Shown here: positions 15,806-25,400 of the stretch, piece by piece
How the letters are laid out: each line of letters starts with the position of its first letter
Numbering within the stretch: the first letter of the stretch is position 1
DNA from: JAWLHU01 sp049325315
Lineage (GTDB): Bacteria > Bacillota > Sulfobacillia > Symbiobacteriales > Symbiobacteriaceae
Assembly: GCA_049325315.1 (NCBI GenBank)
Contig: JBMONB010000114.1
Location: forward strand, 1-64,000
Reading direction: 5' to 3'
Length of the DNA: 64,000 nt
Position numbers and translations under genes: made by a program
The notes under the pieces: model-generated
The model's database searches: none
What the model was told of the DNA's origin: nothing
What the model saw: only the letters and a program-made list of their open reading frames with translations

Positions 15806-15896
15806 GGAACCCTCTCCTTTCGACACGAGGATTTCCCGGGCGGGGAGCGAATTCAGGGTACGCGGCTGCGTATCACAGCAAGGGGGATTATTACCT

Positions 15897-16820
15897 ATGC
15901 AGCGGATCAGACAGCGTGGTGGAGGTCGGCGTCGGTGGTGGCTCACGGTGGCAGGGATTCTGGTATTGGCAGCGCTGCTCCGGGCGTTTACCATTCAGCC
16001 CCGCCCGCCGCGCGAGTTCACCCGGCCCCGTCCGGTGGTGATCGCGCATCAGGGCGCATCGGGCCACGCCCCGTCCAACACGATGGAGGCCTTCAGGCTG
16101 GCGCTGGACCAGGGTGCCGATATCCTCGAGATCGACGTTCACCTGACTAAGGATAACGTCGTGGTAGTCAGCCACGATGAGACCATTGACCGCATGAGCA
16201 ACGGTTCGGGATACATTAAGAACATGACGCTGGCAGAACTGCGCCAGTATGACTTCGGATATGATTTCACCCCCGATGGCGGCAAGACCTTCCCTTATCG
16301 CGGCAAGGGCGTCACCATTCCCACCCTGGAGGACCTGTTCAAGACCTGGCCGAAGGTGCCGGTCAACATTGAGATCAAACAGACCGACCCGCCCATGGAG
16401 GAGCAGATCTGGCAGTTGATTCAGCTTTACGGCATGGAGGAGCGGACCCTGCTGGTCTCCTTCCACGGAGAGGCGATGCAGCGGTGGCGGGATCTGGCCG
16501 GGGAGCGGGTTGCCATGGCGCCGCCGGTCGATCATATGTATATCTTTGCTGCCCATTACCTGCCATACCTCGACTGGCTCTATGCGCCCAAGTATGATGC
16601 CTTCCAGGTACCGGTGGCGCAGCGGGCGGGCCCGATCACGGTGCGCTTCGATACCCCGCGGTTCCTCGGTCGGGCGGAGAGGCTAGGTATGGTCGTTCAC
16701 TACTGGACGATCAACGACCAGGCGGAGATGCGCCGTCTGTACGAGCTGGGGGCGCACGGTGTCATGACCGACTTCCCGGATCGGGCGGTCGCGGCGCTGA
16801 AGGAGTTGGGCAAGCGCTAG
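15897..16820 (+). CDS. glpQ: Membrane-anchored glycerophosphodiester phosphodiesterase
   Basis: A 307-residue enzyme of the GDPD family, which hydrolyses glycerophosphodiesters to sn-glycerol-3-phosphate and an alcohol. An N-terminal basic stretch and one hydrophobic segment (VAGILVLAALL) suggest a membrane-anchored or secreted form. The active site is present: His51 in AHQGASG (the family usually has AHRG, so Arg is replaced by Gln), Glu78 and Asp80 in LEIDVHLTKD and His93 in VVSHDE; a TIM-barrel ending VHYWTINDQAEM and GVMTDFPD follows. ATG 15897 follows AGGGGGA by about 10 nt. An upstream in-frame GTG lacks such a site and would hide the signal anchor. Confidence 0.9.
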   Translation: MQRIRQRGGGRRRWWLTVAGILVLAALLRAFTIQPRPPREFTRPRPVVIAHQGASGHAPSNTMEAFRLALDQGADILEIDVHLTKDNVVVVSHDETIDRMSNGSGYIKNMTLAELRQYDFGYDFTPDGGKTFPYRGKGVTIPTLEDLFKTWPKVPVNIEIKQTDPPMEEQIWQLIQLYGMEERTLLVSFHGEAMQRWRDLAGERVAMAPPVDHMYIFAAHYLPYLDWLYAPKYDAFQVPVAQRAGPITVRFDTPRFLGRAERLGMVVHYWTINDQAEMRRLYELGAHGVMTDFPDRAVAALKELGKR

Positions 16821-16888
16821 ATTGATCTGCCATGCAACGGTATGGCCGAAATGGGCAAACTATGGGCGTCTGAAAGGAGGCGCCCGGA

Positions 16889-17248
16889 ATGTTCCTGAAC
16901 TTTGCGAGCCGCTTCATTGTCTGCCCGCTGGTTGTCTGGATCGGCCAGGCCCTGGGAGCTGTCCGTTTTGCCACCGGGGGGCAGATCCTGACCGTAGGGC
17001 TCATGCTCGCCGTTCTTGCCATTGTGATGGATCTGATCATCCTGCCACTGGTGGGGAACGGCGTCGCGACGGTGGTCGATTTCTTCGCTGCCACCGCCTT
17101 CATCTGGATCGCCGGGCAGTTTGCGACGGGGGCGCTGGTCACCTTTACCGGCGCGGCCATCGTCGGGGCGCTCCTGGCGGCCACCGAATGGGCGATGCAC
17201 TCGTGGCTTGGGGCGGTAACGGCAGACCGCCGCCGCCGGGCTGGATAG
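16889..17248 (+). CDS. YndM-like membrane protein (DUF2512)
   Basis: A 119-residue protein with four hydrophobic segments (around VCPLVVWIGQAL, LTVGLMLAVLAIVMDLIILPL, FFAATAFIWIAGQF and TFTGAAIVGALLAA) and a basic tail. The pattern and length fit the DUF2512/YndM family of Bacillus-type bacteria, whose function is not known. ATG 16889 has AAAGGAGG 9 nt upstream. It lies 68 nt downstream of the GDPD gene and may be cotranscribed. Confidence 0.72.
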   Translation: MFLNFASRFIVCPLVVWIGQALGAVRFATGGQILTVGLMLAVLAIVMDLIILPLVGNGVATVVDFFAATAFIWIAGQFATGALVTFTGAAIVGALLAATEWAMHSWLGAVTADRRRRAG

Positions 17249-17279
17249 GGGCAAATCTTTTGCGTGGTCTGAGTGTCAG

Positions 17280-17318
17280 AAGGGCGGCCCGGCGCAGATG
17301 CGCCAGGCCGCCTTCGTC
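17280..17318. terminator. Bidirectional terminator
   Basis: GGCGGCCCGGCGC (17283-17295) pairs with GCGCCAGGCCGCC (17300-17312) with one mismatch and an AGAT loop, in the gap between the convergent DUF2512 and glucosaminidase genes; TTCGTCGTTCTC follows on the plus side and CTTCTGAC on the minus side. Confidence 0.72.
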
Positions 17319-17323
17319 GTTCT

Positions 17324-19366
17324 CTACAGTTCCACCTCATCCAGCTGGAAGAGGTTGTGCTGCTTCATCAGGGTGATCAGCTTGATCGGGTACTGGGGGT
17401 CGGTGGCATACCCGCTCCGCTTCAGGCCCCAGGCGCCCAGCACCGGGTCGGCCATGACCGCCCGAAAGGGGGCGTACCAGGAGCGGGTGAGCAGCAGGTC
17501 CTTGTGGTCCCGCCAGTTCTCCTCGACGTTGTGGTAGGCCCGGAAGTAGTCATCGACCACGTAGCGCTGGCCGTTGTAGACCTCCCAGGTGGTGGAGAGG
17601 ATCGAGCCGGCGGTGCCCTTCCCCTTCATGCCGAAGAGGTTGTTCGAGAACTGACCGGTGTACTTGTCGACCGGGACGTACTGGCCCCAGCCGGTCTCCA
17701 GAATCGCCTGCGCCACCTGGAGCGAGGCCGACATGCCTGTCTCCTGGTGGGATTTGACCGCCATGGTGGAGACCCAGTCCTTGAACTCGGTCCTCGCTAC
17801 GATGGGCCGGGCGGCGTAGGTCCGCCCCAGGTGGGCCTGGAAGGTGACCGGCTCGCTGGAGAGCACCCACTGCCCGTGCCTGAAGGCCTGGGCGTAGATC
17901 GTTTTCTGCCCGCTGCTGGCGGGGGTCCAGTTGAAGGTCTCGCCGGGCCGCCGCTCGCCGAGGGGAATCGTCTGGCCGCCCTCCTGCAGGAAGAACCGTA
18001 CCTCGTCAGCGGGGACGTTTACGGCGCCGATCAGCGAGACCTGCCCGGTCACCACCTGCTTGGGCCCCACGCCGTTCAGCCAGAGGGTCGGCCTGGTGTT
18101 GATGGCGAAGTTGACCGGGCCGGCGGTTCGCACCACACCGGCGGTGTCGGTCACCTCGACCGTCAGGCTGTGGTTGCCGTTGGACTCGGGCCCGAAGGCC
18201 CACCAGTACTCCTTCTGGGTACTGAGCACCTTGCCGTCGAGCAGGTAACGGACCGAGGCGATCTCGTAGTTGGCGGCCACGTTAAGTGTCCGGCCCCGGG
18301 CGTTGAGGCTCTCGCCCTCCTTGATCGCGCTGAAGACCGTCCGGTGGCCGGAGGCCACGGTGACCGAAACGGGGACGGAGGCGTACTCCCGCTCTGCCCG
18401 GTCGTAGGCCACCACCCGCATCTTCTGCTGGCCGTTGAGGCTGACTGGGGGATACCACGTGAAGCTGTCGCCCGGCCCCACCGTGGCCAGATTGGTCACC
18501 TCGCCGGTGGTTGGGTTGACCAGTTGGTACCAGACCGAGGTGGCCACGAAGTTCAACTGGTGGCCGAGGGTGATCGGGCCGGTAATGACGCCGCCTGGTT
18601 CGATACCGGTCAGTGCCAGCTTTGTGTTGGGCCGTACGTTGACGGTGACGGCATCGGAATAGCGCATCCCGCCGTTGGGGTCCCGCCAGGCGGCCACGAT
18701 ATGCCGGGTGCCGGTCTGGGTGGGGTCCGGCGTGTAGGTATAGGCAGCGTGCACGTTGGCGCCGGTGGCGATTACACGGGCCTTGCGGGTGGCCGGGTCG
18801 ACCAGGTAAAAGAAGATATGGCCGCCATTCGCTCCGAGAGCCGACAATGAGACGGGTCCGGTGATCGTCTGGCCCTCCCACACGCCCTGAAGCCGGAACG
18901 GCGCCACTGTGGCGATGGGGGACTTGTCGGTCTCGATCACGACCGCCCGCTGGGCGTCATCCCATGAGACCCTGACACCCAGGGCGGTGGAGATAAAGCG
19001 GATCGGCACGTAGGTCCGGTTGTCGATCAGAGTGGCGGGCACGTCGAGCATGGCGGCGTCGGTGCAGAGGGCGTTCAGGCAGGCCAGGGACCGGTCGATT
19101 TGCAGCTTTACATAGCGGTTGCCGCGCCGGACCTCGACCGTGCGGGCTGCTCCGTCCCAATGTGGGGCGGCGCCCATCGCCTCGAAGACCCCGCGCAGGG
19201 GGACCAGCGCCCGGGAGTTCTGGATCACCGGGGCCGGGCTCAGGTCGAGCCGCTTGCCGTCGAGAATGACATGGACGGGGGCGGCGGCGGAGGCGGTCGG
19301 CCCTGGGACGAGAGAAGCCAACAGAGCAAGGCTGGTCACGGCGACCAGCCAAGGGCGTGTACGCAT
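17324..19366 (-). CDS. Secreted glucosaminidase with copper-amine-oxidase-like N-terminal domain
   Basis: A 680-residue exported protein. Residues 1-28 form a signal peptide (LVAVTSLALLASLVPG, cleavage near SAAAP). Residues ~35-150 are a stalk domain of the 'copper amine oxidase N-terminal' type common in Firmicutes surface proteins (SRALVPLRGVFEAMGA, NRTYVPIRFISTALG). Four Ig-like repeats of about 90 residues follow, each opening near GxxxTGPVSL. The C-terminal ~150 residues match glucosaminidase/FlgJ-LytG peptidoglycan hydrolases (ASLQVAQAILETGWGQ with the catalytic Glu, then NNLFGMKG and a RDHKDLL helix). ATG 19366 is preceded by GGAGGTG at 10 nt; the in-frame GTG 19378 lies inside that site. 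It probably trims peptidoglycan during growth or sporulation. Confidence 0.85.
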   Translation of the reverse strand: MRTRPWLVAVTSLALLASLVPGPTASAAAPVHVILDGKRLDLSPAPVIQNSRALVPLRGVFEAMGAAPHWDGAARTVEVRRGNRYVKLQIDRSLACLNALCTDAAMLDVPATLIDNRTYVPIRFISTALGVRVSWDDAQRAVVIETDKSPIATVAPFRLQGVWEGQTITGPVSLSALGANGGHIFFYLVDPATRKARVIATGANVHAAYTYTPDPTQTGTRHIVAAWRDPNGGMRYSDAVTVNVRPNTKLALTGIEPGGVITGPITLGHQLNFVATSVWYQLVNPTTGEVTNLATVGPGDSFTWYPPVSLNGQQKMRVVAYDRAEREYASVPVSVTVASGHRTVFSAIKEGESLNARGRTLNVAANYEIASVRYLLDGKVLSTQKEYWWAFGPESNGNHSLTVEVTDTAGVVRTAGPVNFAINTRPTLWLNGVGPKQVVTGQVSLIGAVNVPADEVRFFLQEGGQTIPLGERRPGETFNWTPASSGQKTIYAQAFRHGQWVLSSEPVTFQAHLGRTYAARPIVARTEFKDWVSTMAVKSHQETGMSASLQVAQAILETGWGQYVPVDKYTGQFSNNLFGMKGKGTAGSILSTTWEVYNGQRYVVDDYFRAYHNVEENWRDHKDLLLTRSWYAPFRAVMADPVLGAWGLKRSGYATDPQYPIKLITLMKQHNLFQLDEVEL

Positions 19367-19486
19367 GGTCAGATACACCTCCGCAGGTTCAGGACCGGCT
19401 GTGAGGGCCTGCCGGCTGTCGCCTCAGGCCCGGACGGAGTCCTGTAACAATTGGACGTTCTGGTGTGCGATTTCGTTTCAAGCCAT

Positions 19487-19927
19487 TTATTGGAGCTTCC
19501 TGCCCCGGTCCCGGGGGCCGGCCAGGCTATAGGCCGCCAGGGCGCCCAGCGTGATCATGACCAGATCGTACCAACCCAGTTGGCGGGGCAGCTTGAGCCG
19601 GCTGAAGAGGGGCAGCCAGAGCAGGGCAAAGCCGACCACCGATACCAGCACGCTGCTGGCGGCAGCCAAAATGCCGAGAGCAAGGGACCTGTGCCGCCCG
19701 GCGGCGCGGTGAATCGCCCAGCCGGCCACCGGTCCGGTCAGCACGCCGGCCAGCCCGGGGATCCTCTGCAGGAGCAGCACCAGCCCCAGCCAGGCGCTCG
19801 CCCCGGCCAGGATTACAAGCAGGGAGGCGCCGGACGCCTTCAGGTACTCCTTTGCCGTGGGCGGCTGGCAGGCACAGAACTCATCTTCGGCCACCAGGGG
19901 CGGACCGGGATTCGGCCGATCGCTCAT
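19487..19927 (-). CDS. Small hypothetical membrane protein
   Basis: A 146-residue protein with a hydrophilic N-terminus containing CAC and four predicted membrane helices (LLVILAGASAWLGLVLLL, VLTGPVAGWAIH, ALGILAAASSVLVSVVGFALLWL, LVMITLGALAAYSLAG). I do not recognise the family. ATG 19927 has AGGGAGGG 7 nt upstream. It follows the divergent lipoprotein gene region and lies 120 nt before the glucosaminidase gene on the same strand. Confidence 0.7.
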   Translation of the reverse strand: MSDRPNPGPPLVAEDEFCACQPPTAKEYLKASGASLLVILAGASAWLGLVLLLQRIPGLAGVLTGPVAGWAIHRAAGRHRSLALGILAAASSVLVSVVGFALLWLPLFSRLKLPRQLGWYDLVMITLGALAAYSLAGPRDRGRKLQ

Positions 19928-20140
19928 GGGAGAACCCTCCCTTTATCCTTTTCTAACATTTTCTGGTTCACATGGAGAAGTTCCTGCTCTCTCCAAGGGG
20001 AAAACCTGCCAAGATCCGTCTGGATCGAGGAGGAGCTAAGGATCAAACGTCGTATCGATGATGGAGTTGAGAATCGTCCCGGGAATCCGCGAGGGCTACC
20101 GGGGCAAGCTAGATGTAACGATGGCAGAAGAGGTGCGGTC

Positions 20141-20656
20141 ATGAGACGTTTCCTGTTGCCGGTTCTGATTCTTACACTTGCCCTGCTCTTGTCGGCCTGC
20201 GGGGCCAACAGAGCTCCCCAGAAAGAGCAGCCCGACCAGTGGGGCAACCTCCGGGTGACGCTGGAGAAGGTCCAGCAGACAGAAACCCAGTGGTCGGCCA
20301 ACCTTGCGGTCCACAACCCGACAGAGAAGATGCAAGCCATGCAGTACCGCGGGGCCTCCCGGTACACGATGGTGGTGACCCGGGAAGGCAAGGAGGTGCT
20401 CCGCCGGGGCTTTGAGTCCATGGATCCCAACAAGCCTGAGATCCTCAACCTGACGGCGGGGATCACGAAGAACCACGTGGTGGTCTGGACCTTCCGGGAC
20501 GAAGCGGGGAATCGTGTGGAACCAGGCACCTACGAGATCTCGGTGACGCTGAACGGCGTGACGGTGGTGCCGGTGGCCAACCCCCAGGCGGGGCAGCCCG
20601 CCGAGCAACTGGTGGGGCCGAAGACGGTCGGTCCGGTCCAGGTGACGGTGAAGTGA
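20141..20656 (+). CDS. BsuPI-domain lipoprotein
   Basis: A 171-residue lipoprotein: a signal peptide MRRFLLPVLILTLALLLSAC with lipobox LSAC puts the lipidated Cys at position 20. The mature part (NLAVHNPTEKMQAMQY, YTMVVTREGKEVLRRG, LTAGITKNHVVVWTF, VEPGTYEISVTLNG) follows the pattern of the BsuPI intracellular-protease-inhibitor fold, an immunoglobulin-like domain often found in Firmicutes lipoproteins. Its target here is unknown. The start is ATG 20141 with AGAGGTG 6 nt upstream; longer in-frame readings upstream have no signal. The 213 nt upstream contain no other gene that I can support. Confidence 0.8.
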   Translation: MRRFLLPVLILTLALLLSACGANRAPQKEQPDQWGNLRVTLEKVQQTETQWSANLAVHNPTEKMQAMQYRGASRYTMVVTREGKEVLRRGFESMDPNKPEILNLTAGITKNHVVVWTFRDEAGNRVEPGTYEISVTLNGVTVVPVANPQAGQPAEQLVGPKTVGPVQVTVK

Positions 20657-20664
20657 AAAAGGGA

Positions 20665-20695
20665 CGCTGGCGGCCTGCAGGCTGCCGGCGTTTTT
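20665..20695 (+). terminator. Terminator after the BsuPI lipoprotein gene
   Basis: CGCTGGCGGCCT (20665-20676) pairs with AGGCTGCCGGCG (20679-20690) with two G:U pairs, followed by TTTTTC. Confidence 0.88.
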
Positions 20696-20823
20696 CTTGC
20701 CGGCCGGAGGAAAAGGCCGGGCGTTGACCCCTCACTTCGCAAGATACGGATTTCACATAATAGGAATATTCGTCTCTACGACCAATCTTCTCTACCAGGG
20801 CTTCAATGAGGGGATGGTTTTAC

Positions 20824-22368
20824 ATGGAGATGTGGACGGGTGACTGGCTCGGACGGAGAGCCCGGTACACGCCCCACAAGGAGGGGCTGGTGGTGCTGTC
20901 GGGGGCGCAGCACGCCGGCCTGGGGCGACCGGGCGAACCGCCGCTGCGGCTCACCTTTGATCAGTGGAACCGACGGGCCAACCGGACCGCCCACCTATTG
21001 CGCTCTTATGGCATCGAGAAGGGCGATCGGGTGGGGGTGATCAGCCAGAACTGTGTCGAGATGCTCGACCTGCTCTTTGCCTGCGGCAAGCTGGGGGCGA
21101 TCTATACGCCATACAACTGGCGGCTCACGGCCGCGGAGATGCGCCCGATGGTCGAGGACGCCCACCCGAAACTGCTCTGCTACGGGCCGCAGTTCGACGG
21201 AGTGGCCGCGGAGATGCCGGTGGGCAGAACCATCGCCATGGCCGACTTTGACTCGCTGCTGGAGGCCTTCCCGGACACCACGCCGCCGCCGGTCTCGATC
21301 GACCTGGAGGACCCGTGGATGATTCTCTACACCGGCGGCACGACCGGCCGCTCCAAGGGGGCGATCATCAGCCACCGGCAGGTGACCTGGAACGCCTGGA
21401 ATACGATCGCCGGCTGGGGGCTCTCCCCCGACGACCGGGTGCCGATTCTGACCCCGTTCTTCCACACCGGCGGGCTGCACGTCTTTACCACCCCGCTGGT
21501 TCAACTGGGCGGCACCTCAATCCTGATGGGTCACTTCGACCCGGGGCTCATGCTCGAGACGATCCAGTCGGAGCGAGTCTCCATTCTCTTCATGGTGCCG
21601 ACCATGTTCCAGATGGTGATGAGCCACCCACAGTTCGCCGGGGCCGATTTCAGCGGGGTCCGGTTCATGATCTCGGGCGGGGCGCCGTGTCCGCGACCCA
21701 TCTATGAGGCATACTGGGCCAAGGGAGTGGTGTTCAAGAGCGGTTACGGCATGACCGAGGTGGGTCCGAACTGCTTTGTGCTGCCCGAGCACGAGATGAA
21801 GCGGAAGGTGGGGTCGGTGGGCTTCCCGATCTTCCATGCCGGTATGCGGATCATGGCGGACGACGGCCGGCCCTGCGGGCCGAACGAGGTGGGCGAACTG
21901 CAGATCACCGGGCCGCATCTCTGCTCGGGCTACTGGCGCAACCCAGACGCCACCCGCCAGGCCAACCCCGATGGCTGGTTCCGCACCGGCGACCTCGCCT
22001 ACCGGGACGAGGAGGGCTTCTTCTACATTGTCGACCGGAAGAAGGACATGTTCATCTCGGGGGGAGAGAACGTCTACCCGGTGGAGGTGGAGGAGGTGCT
22101 CTACCAGCATCCGGCGGTGGCCGAGGCGGCGGTGATCGGGGTGGAGGACCCGTTCTGGGGCGAGGTGGGCCGGGCGGTAGTCGCCCTGCGCGACGGGCAC
22201 ACCGTCACGGAGCAGGAGTTGATCGCCTTCTGCCGGGAGCGGCTGGCCCGCTTCAAGGTGCCCAAGCAGGTGGAGTTCCGCCCGGCGCTTCCCAAGAGCG
22301 CCGCCGGCAAGATTCTCAAGCGGGAGCTCCGAGAGAGCCAGCCGACCAGCGAGGTGGCGGGGGACTAA
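20824..22368 (+). CDS. Long-chain-type acyl-CoA ligase (AMP-forming)
   Basis: A 514-residue member of the ANL adenylating enzymes, converting a carboxylic acid, ATP and CoA to the acyl-CoA, AMP and PPi. It has the P-loop-like YTGGTTGRSKG, the SGYGMTEVG motif, GWFRTGDLAYRDEEGFFYI with the DRKKDMFISGGENV hinge, and the catalytic Lys in PKSAAGKILKREL at the C-terminus. The substrate chain length cannot be read. I start at ATG 20824, with AGGGGATGG about 8 nt upstream; an in-frame ATG at 20806 lacks a good site. The regulator gene follows 93 nt later on the same strand, then a hydrolase and phosphoglucomutase. Confidence 0.92.
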   Translation: MEMWTGDWLGRRARYTPHKEGLVVLSGAQHAGLGRPGEPPLRLTFDQWNRRANRTAHLLRSYGIEKGDRVGVISQNCVEMLDLLFACGKLGAIYTPYNWRLTAAEMRPMVEDAHPKLLCYGPQFDGVAAEMPVGRTIAMADFDSLLEAFPDTTPPPVSIDLEDPWMILYTGGTTGRSKGAIISHRQVTWNAWNTIAGWGLSPDDRVPILTPFFHTGGLHVFTTPLVQLGGTSILMGHFDPGLMLETIQSERVSILFMVPTMFQMVMSHPQFAGADFSGVRFMISGGAPCPRPIYEAYWAKGVVFKSGYGMTEVGPNCFVLPEHEMKRKVGSVGFPIFHAGMRIMADDGRPCGPNEVGELQITGPHLCSGYWRNPDATRQANPDGWFRTGDLAYRDEEGFFYIVDRKKDMFISGGENVYPVEVEEVLYQHPAVAEAAVIGVEDPFWGEVGRAVVALRDGHTVTEQELIAFCRERLARFKVPKQVEFRPALPKSAAGKILKRELRESQPTSEVAGD

Positions 22369-22461
22369 CCCCGCTGCCGCTGTCTGTAGGGCACTTCGGG
22401 GAGGAAAACCGGGCCGGGCGTGGAACCTCTCCCCGTTGACGCTGTATGGGAGTGATCCATC

Positions 22462-25400
22462 GTGTTCGGCGCGGACCAGGTACTGACCGCTAAACTCCTC
22501 CCCCCGAGGCCCCGCCGGCATACCCTGGTCCGGCCACGGCTGCAGGGGCGGCTCATGGAGGCGCTGGAGGTTCCGCTCACCATCGTGCATGCAGGGCCGG
22601 GCTATGGCAAGACCACAGCCCTGGCCTCGTTTTTGGCCGAACAGCCCCACCCCGTGGTCTGGTACGGGATCGCCGAGGGCGACGCCGACCCGCTCCCCTT
22701 TTTGCTCCATCTGATCTATGCCCTGCGCATGGCCAACCCGCATATCGGGGAGAAGGCGCTCTCGGTGCTGGCGGAGGGGGAGGGGCCGAACCGGCCCTGG
22801 CACCTGGCGGTGGAGGCGCTGATCAACGACATGGTCTTCTCCCGCCAGCCCGAGACGCTGGTGGTGCTCGACGATTTTCACCTGGTCGATGAGGTCCCGC
22901 CGGTGCGCTCGGTGGTGGAGCACCTGGTGGACCACCTGCCCCCGCACGCGCATCTGATCATCGCCTCCCGGCGCCGCCCGCCCCTGGCCGGCCTGCCCAA
23001 GTGGCGGGCCCGGGCGGAGGTGCTGGAGGTGGGCGAAAGCGACCTGGTCTTCACCCCGGAAGAGGTGGGGACGCTTTTTCGCGCCCAATATGGCCTGCAC
23101 CTGACCGATCAGCAGTGTGGCGAGCTGGCCCGCCACACCGAGGGCTGGATCATCGCCCTGCAGCTGGTCTGGCAGGGCATGCGCAAGGGCTCGGCCCTGG
23201 CGGAGGTCTGGGGCGGGCGGACCGGGTCGCTGGAGGCGCTGTTCGCCTACCTGGCCCAGGAGGTGCTGGCCCGGCAAAAGGGGTTTGTCCGCCGCTTTCT
23301 GCTCACCACCGCCGTGCTGGAGCGGCTGACCGCCGCCGCCTGCGACGCCGTGATGGGCGAAAGCGGGAGCGAGCGGGTGCTGGCGGAGTTGGAGGAGAAC
23401 GGTCTCTTCCTACAGCCGCTCCCCGGCGGGGGCTACCGCTACCACCAGCTCTTTCAGCAGTTCCTGCGGGAGAGGGCGCAGGAAGATGAGGAGACCTGGC
23501 GGGCCCACCAGCGCAGGGCGGCCCACCACTACCAGGAGGCGGGCGACCAGGAGGAGGCGGCCGTCCACCTGCTGGAGGCGGGGGACTACCAGGAGGCGGC
23601 CCGGACCGTGACGCTGGCGGCCCCGGCGCTCCTGGAGGGCGGCCGGACCGATCAGCTGCTCTCGCTGCTCGACCGCCTGCCGCCGCCGACCTTCGAGGCG
23701 TACCCGGAGCTGCGGCTCCGCTGGGGCGACGGGCTGCGGCTGACCAGCCGCTTCGAGGGGGCGCTCGATGCCTACCGCGAGGCGGCGGAGCGCTACCGCG
23801 AAGCGGGGGACCGTCGGGGGCTCTGCCTGGCGCTCCAGGCCCAGGGGCGGGTCTACCTGGACACGATTCAGCCCGGCGAGGCAGACGGGCTCCTGCGGGA
23901 GGCGCTCTCCCTGTCGGAGGCGCTCACCGAGCAGGAGCGGGCGACGCTGCTGGCGCTGATCGCCGAGAATGAGACCAACCGGGGCCGCCCCGAAGATGCG
24001 GCGCGCTTTGCCCAGATGGCGGCAGCGCAGGTGCCGCTGCGGGAAGACCTGGAGGTCCGGGCCCACCTGCGGACCGGCCGGCTGGCGGCGGCGGTGGCCT
24101 GCCTGGACCGGCTGGAGCGGCAGGGGCGGAGCCAGGCGGTGCGCAGCCACCGGGAGGTCCCGCTGCTCTACTCGCTGCTCGCCTCGCTGATGGGCGACGC
24201 CGAGCGGGCGCTCGCCACGGCGGAAGATGGAATCGCCGCCGGCCAGGAGAAGGGCTCTCCCTTTGTCGAGGCGGTGGGCCACATGCGCCGCGGGCATGCC
24301 CTGCAGCTCAACCCGCTGACCCCCTTCGATGAGGCGGCCGCAGGGTACCGGCAGGCGATTGAGATGATGGACGAGCTGCGGGTGGTGCGGGGCAAGGCAG
24401 AGCCGCTGGCCGGCCTGACCCTGCTCTACGGTCACGCCGCCGGTGACTGGGCGCAGGCGGAGAAGCACGGCCGGGTGGGGGCCCAGATCGCTGCCGCCGC
24501 CCGCGACCAGTGGTTCTATGCCTTCTGCCTGCTGGCCCTGGGCAGCGCCGGGCTGGCGACTGGCCACGACGACGAGGGGCGGCGCTACCTGGGCGAGGCA
24601 GAGCAGGCCTTCCAGGAGGCCGGCGATGCCAACGGTCTGGCGCTCGCCCGCCTCTGGCAAGCGGTGCTGGCCCACCGGGAGGGGGAGTGGGAGCGCTTTG
24701 GCCGGGCGATGAGCGGGGCGCTGACCGGTGCCCAGCAGGGGGGCTATGCCTTCCTCTTTACCCGGCGGACCCTCTTTGGCCTGCGGGATCAGCAGGCGCT
24801 GATCCCCCTGCTGTCCGAGGCGAGGGCCCGGTCGATCCAGGCCGATTATGCGGGCTGGCTGCTGGCGGAAATGGGAATCGCCAACCCCGATCACCACCCC
24901 GGCTTCACCCTGCGAATTCGCATCTTGGGCAACTTCGCCGTCTGGCGCGGTCGCCAGGAGGTGACGGTGAAGGACTGGCAGCGGGAGAAGGCGAAACAGC
25001 TATTTCAACTGTTCATCACCCAACGGAGACGGCTTTTACAGAAGGAGCAGATCATCGACCTGCTCTGGCCGGGCGCCGAGTCATCGGCAGCCTTCCGGGA
25101 CTTCAAGGTGGCGCTCAACGCCCTGTTCAATGCCCTGGAACCCAACCGGGCGGCCCGCTCGGGCTCGTTCTACATCGTGCGGCAGGGGACGGCCTATGGG
25201 CTCAACCTGGCCTCGGGCTTCTGGCTCGATGCCGACGAGTTCGAGGGGCTGGCGACCCAGGGGTTGGCACTGGTGGGGCGCGGCAAGCCAGAGGAGGCGG
25301 AGCGGCCGCTTCGCCGGGCGCTGGATCTTTACCAGGGTGATTTCCTGGAAGATGCGCCCTACGAGGACTGGGCAGCCGAGGAGCGGGAGCGGCTGCGACT

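Noticed and set aside
20724..20761. TTGACC and CATAAT before the acyl-CoA ligase gene as a promoter
   Set aside because: The two hexamers are 26 bp apart; no correctly spaced partner was found, and there is no SARP-type repeat here.
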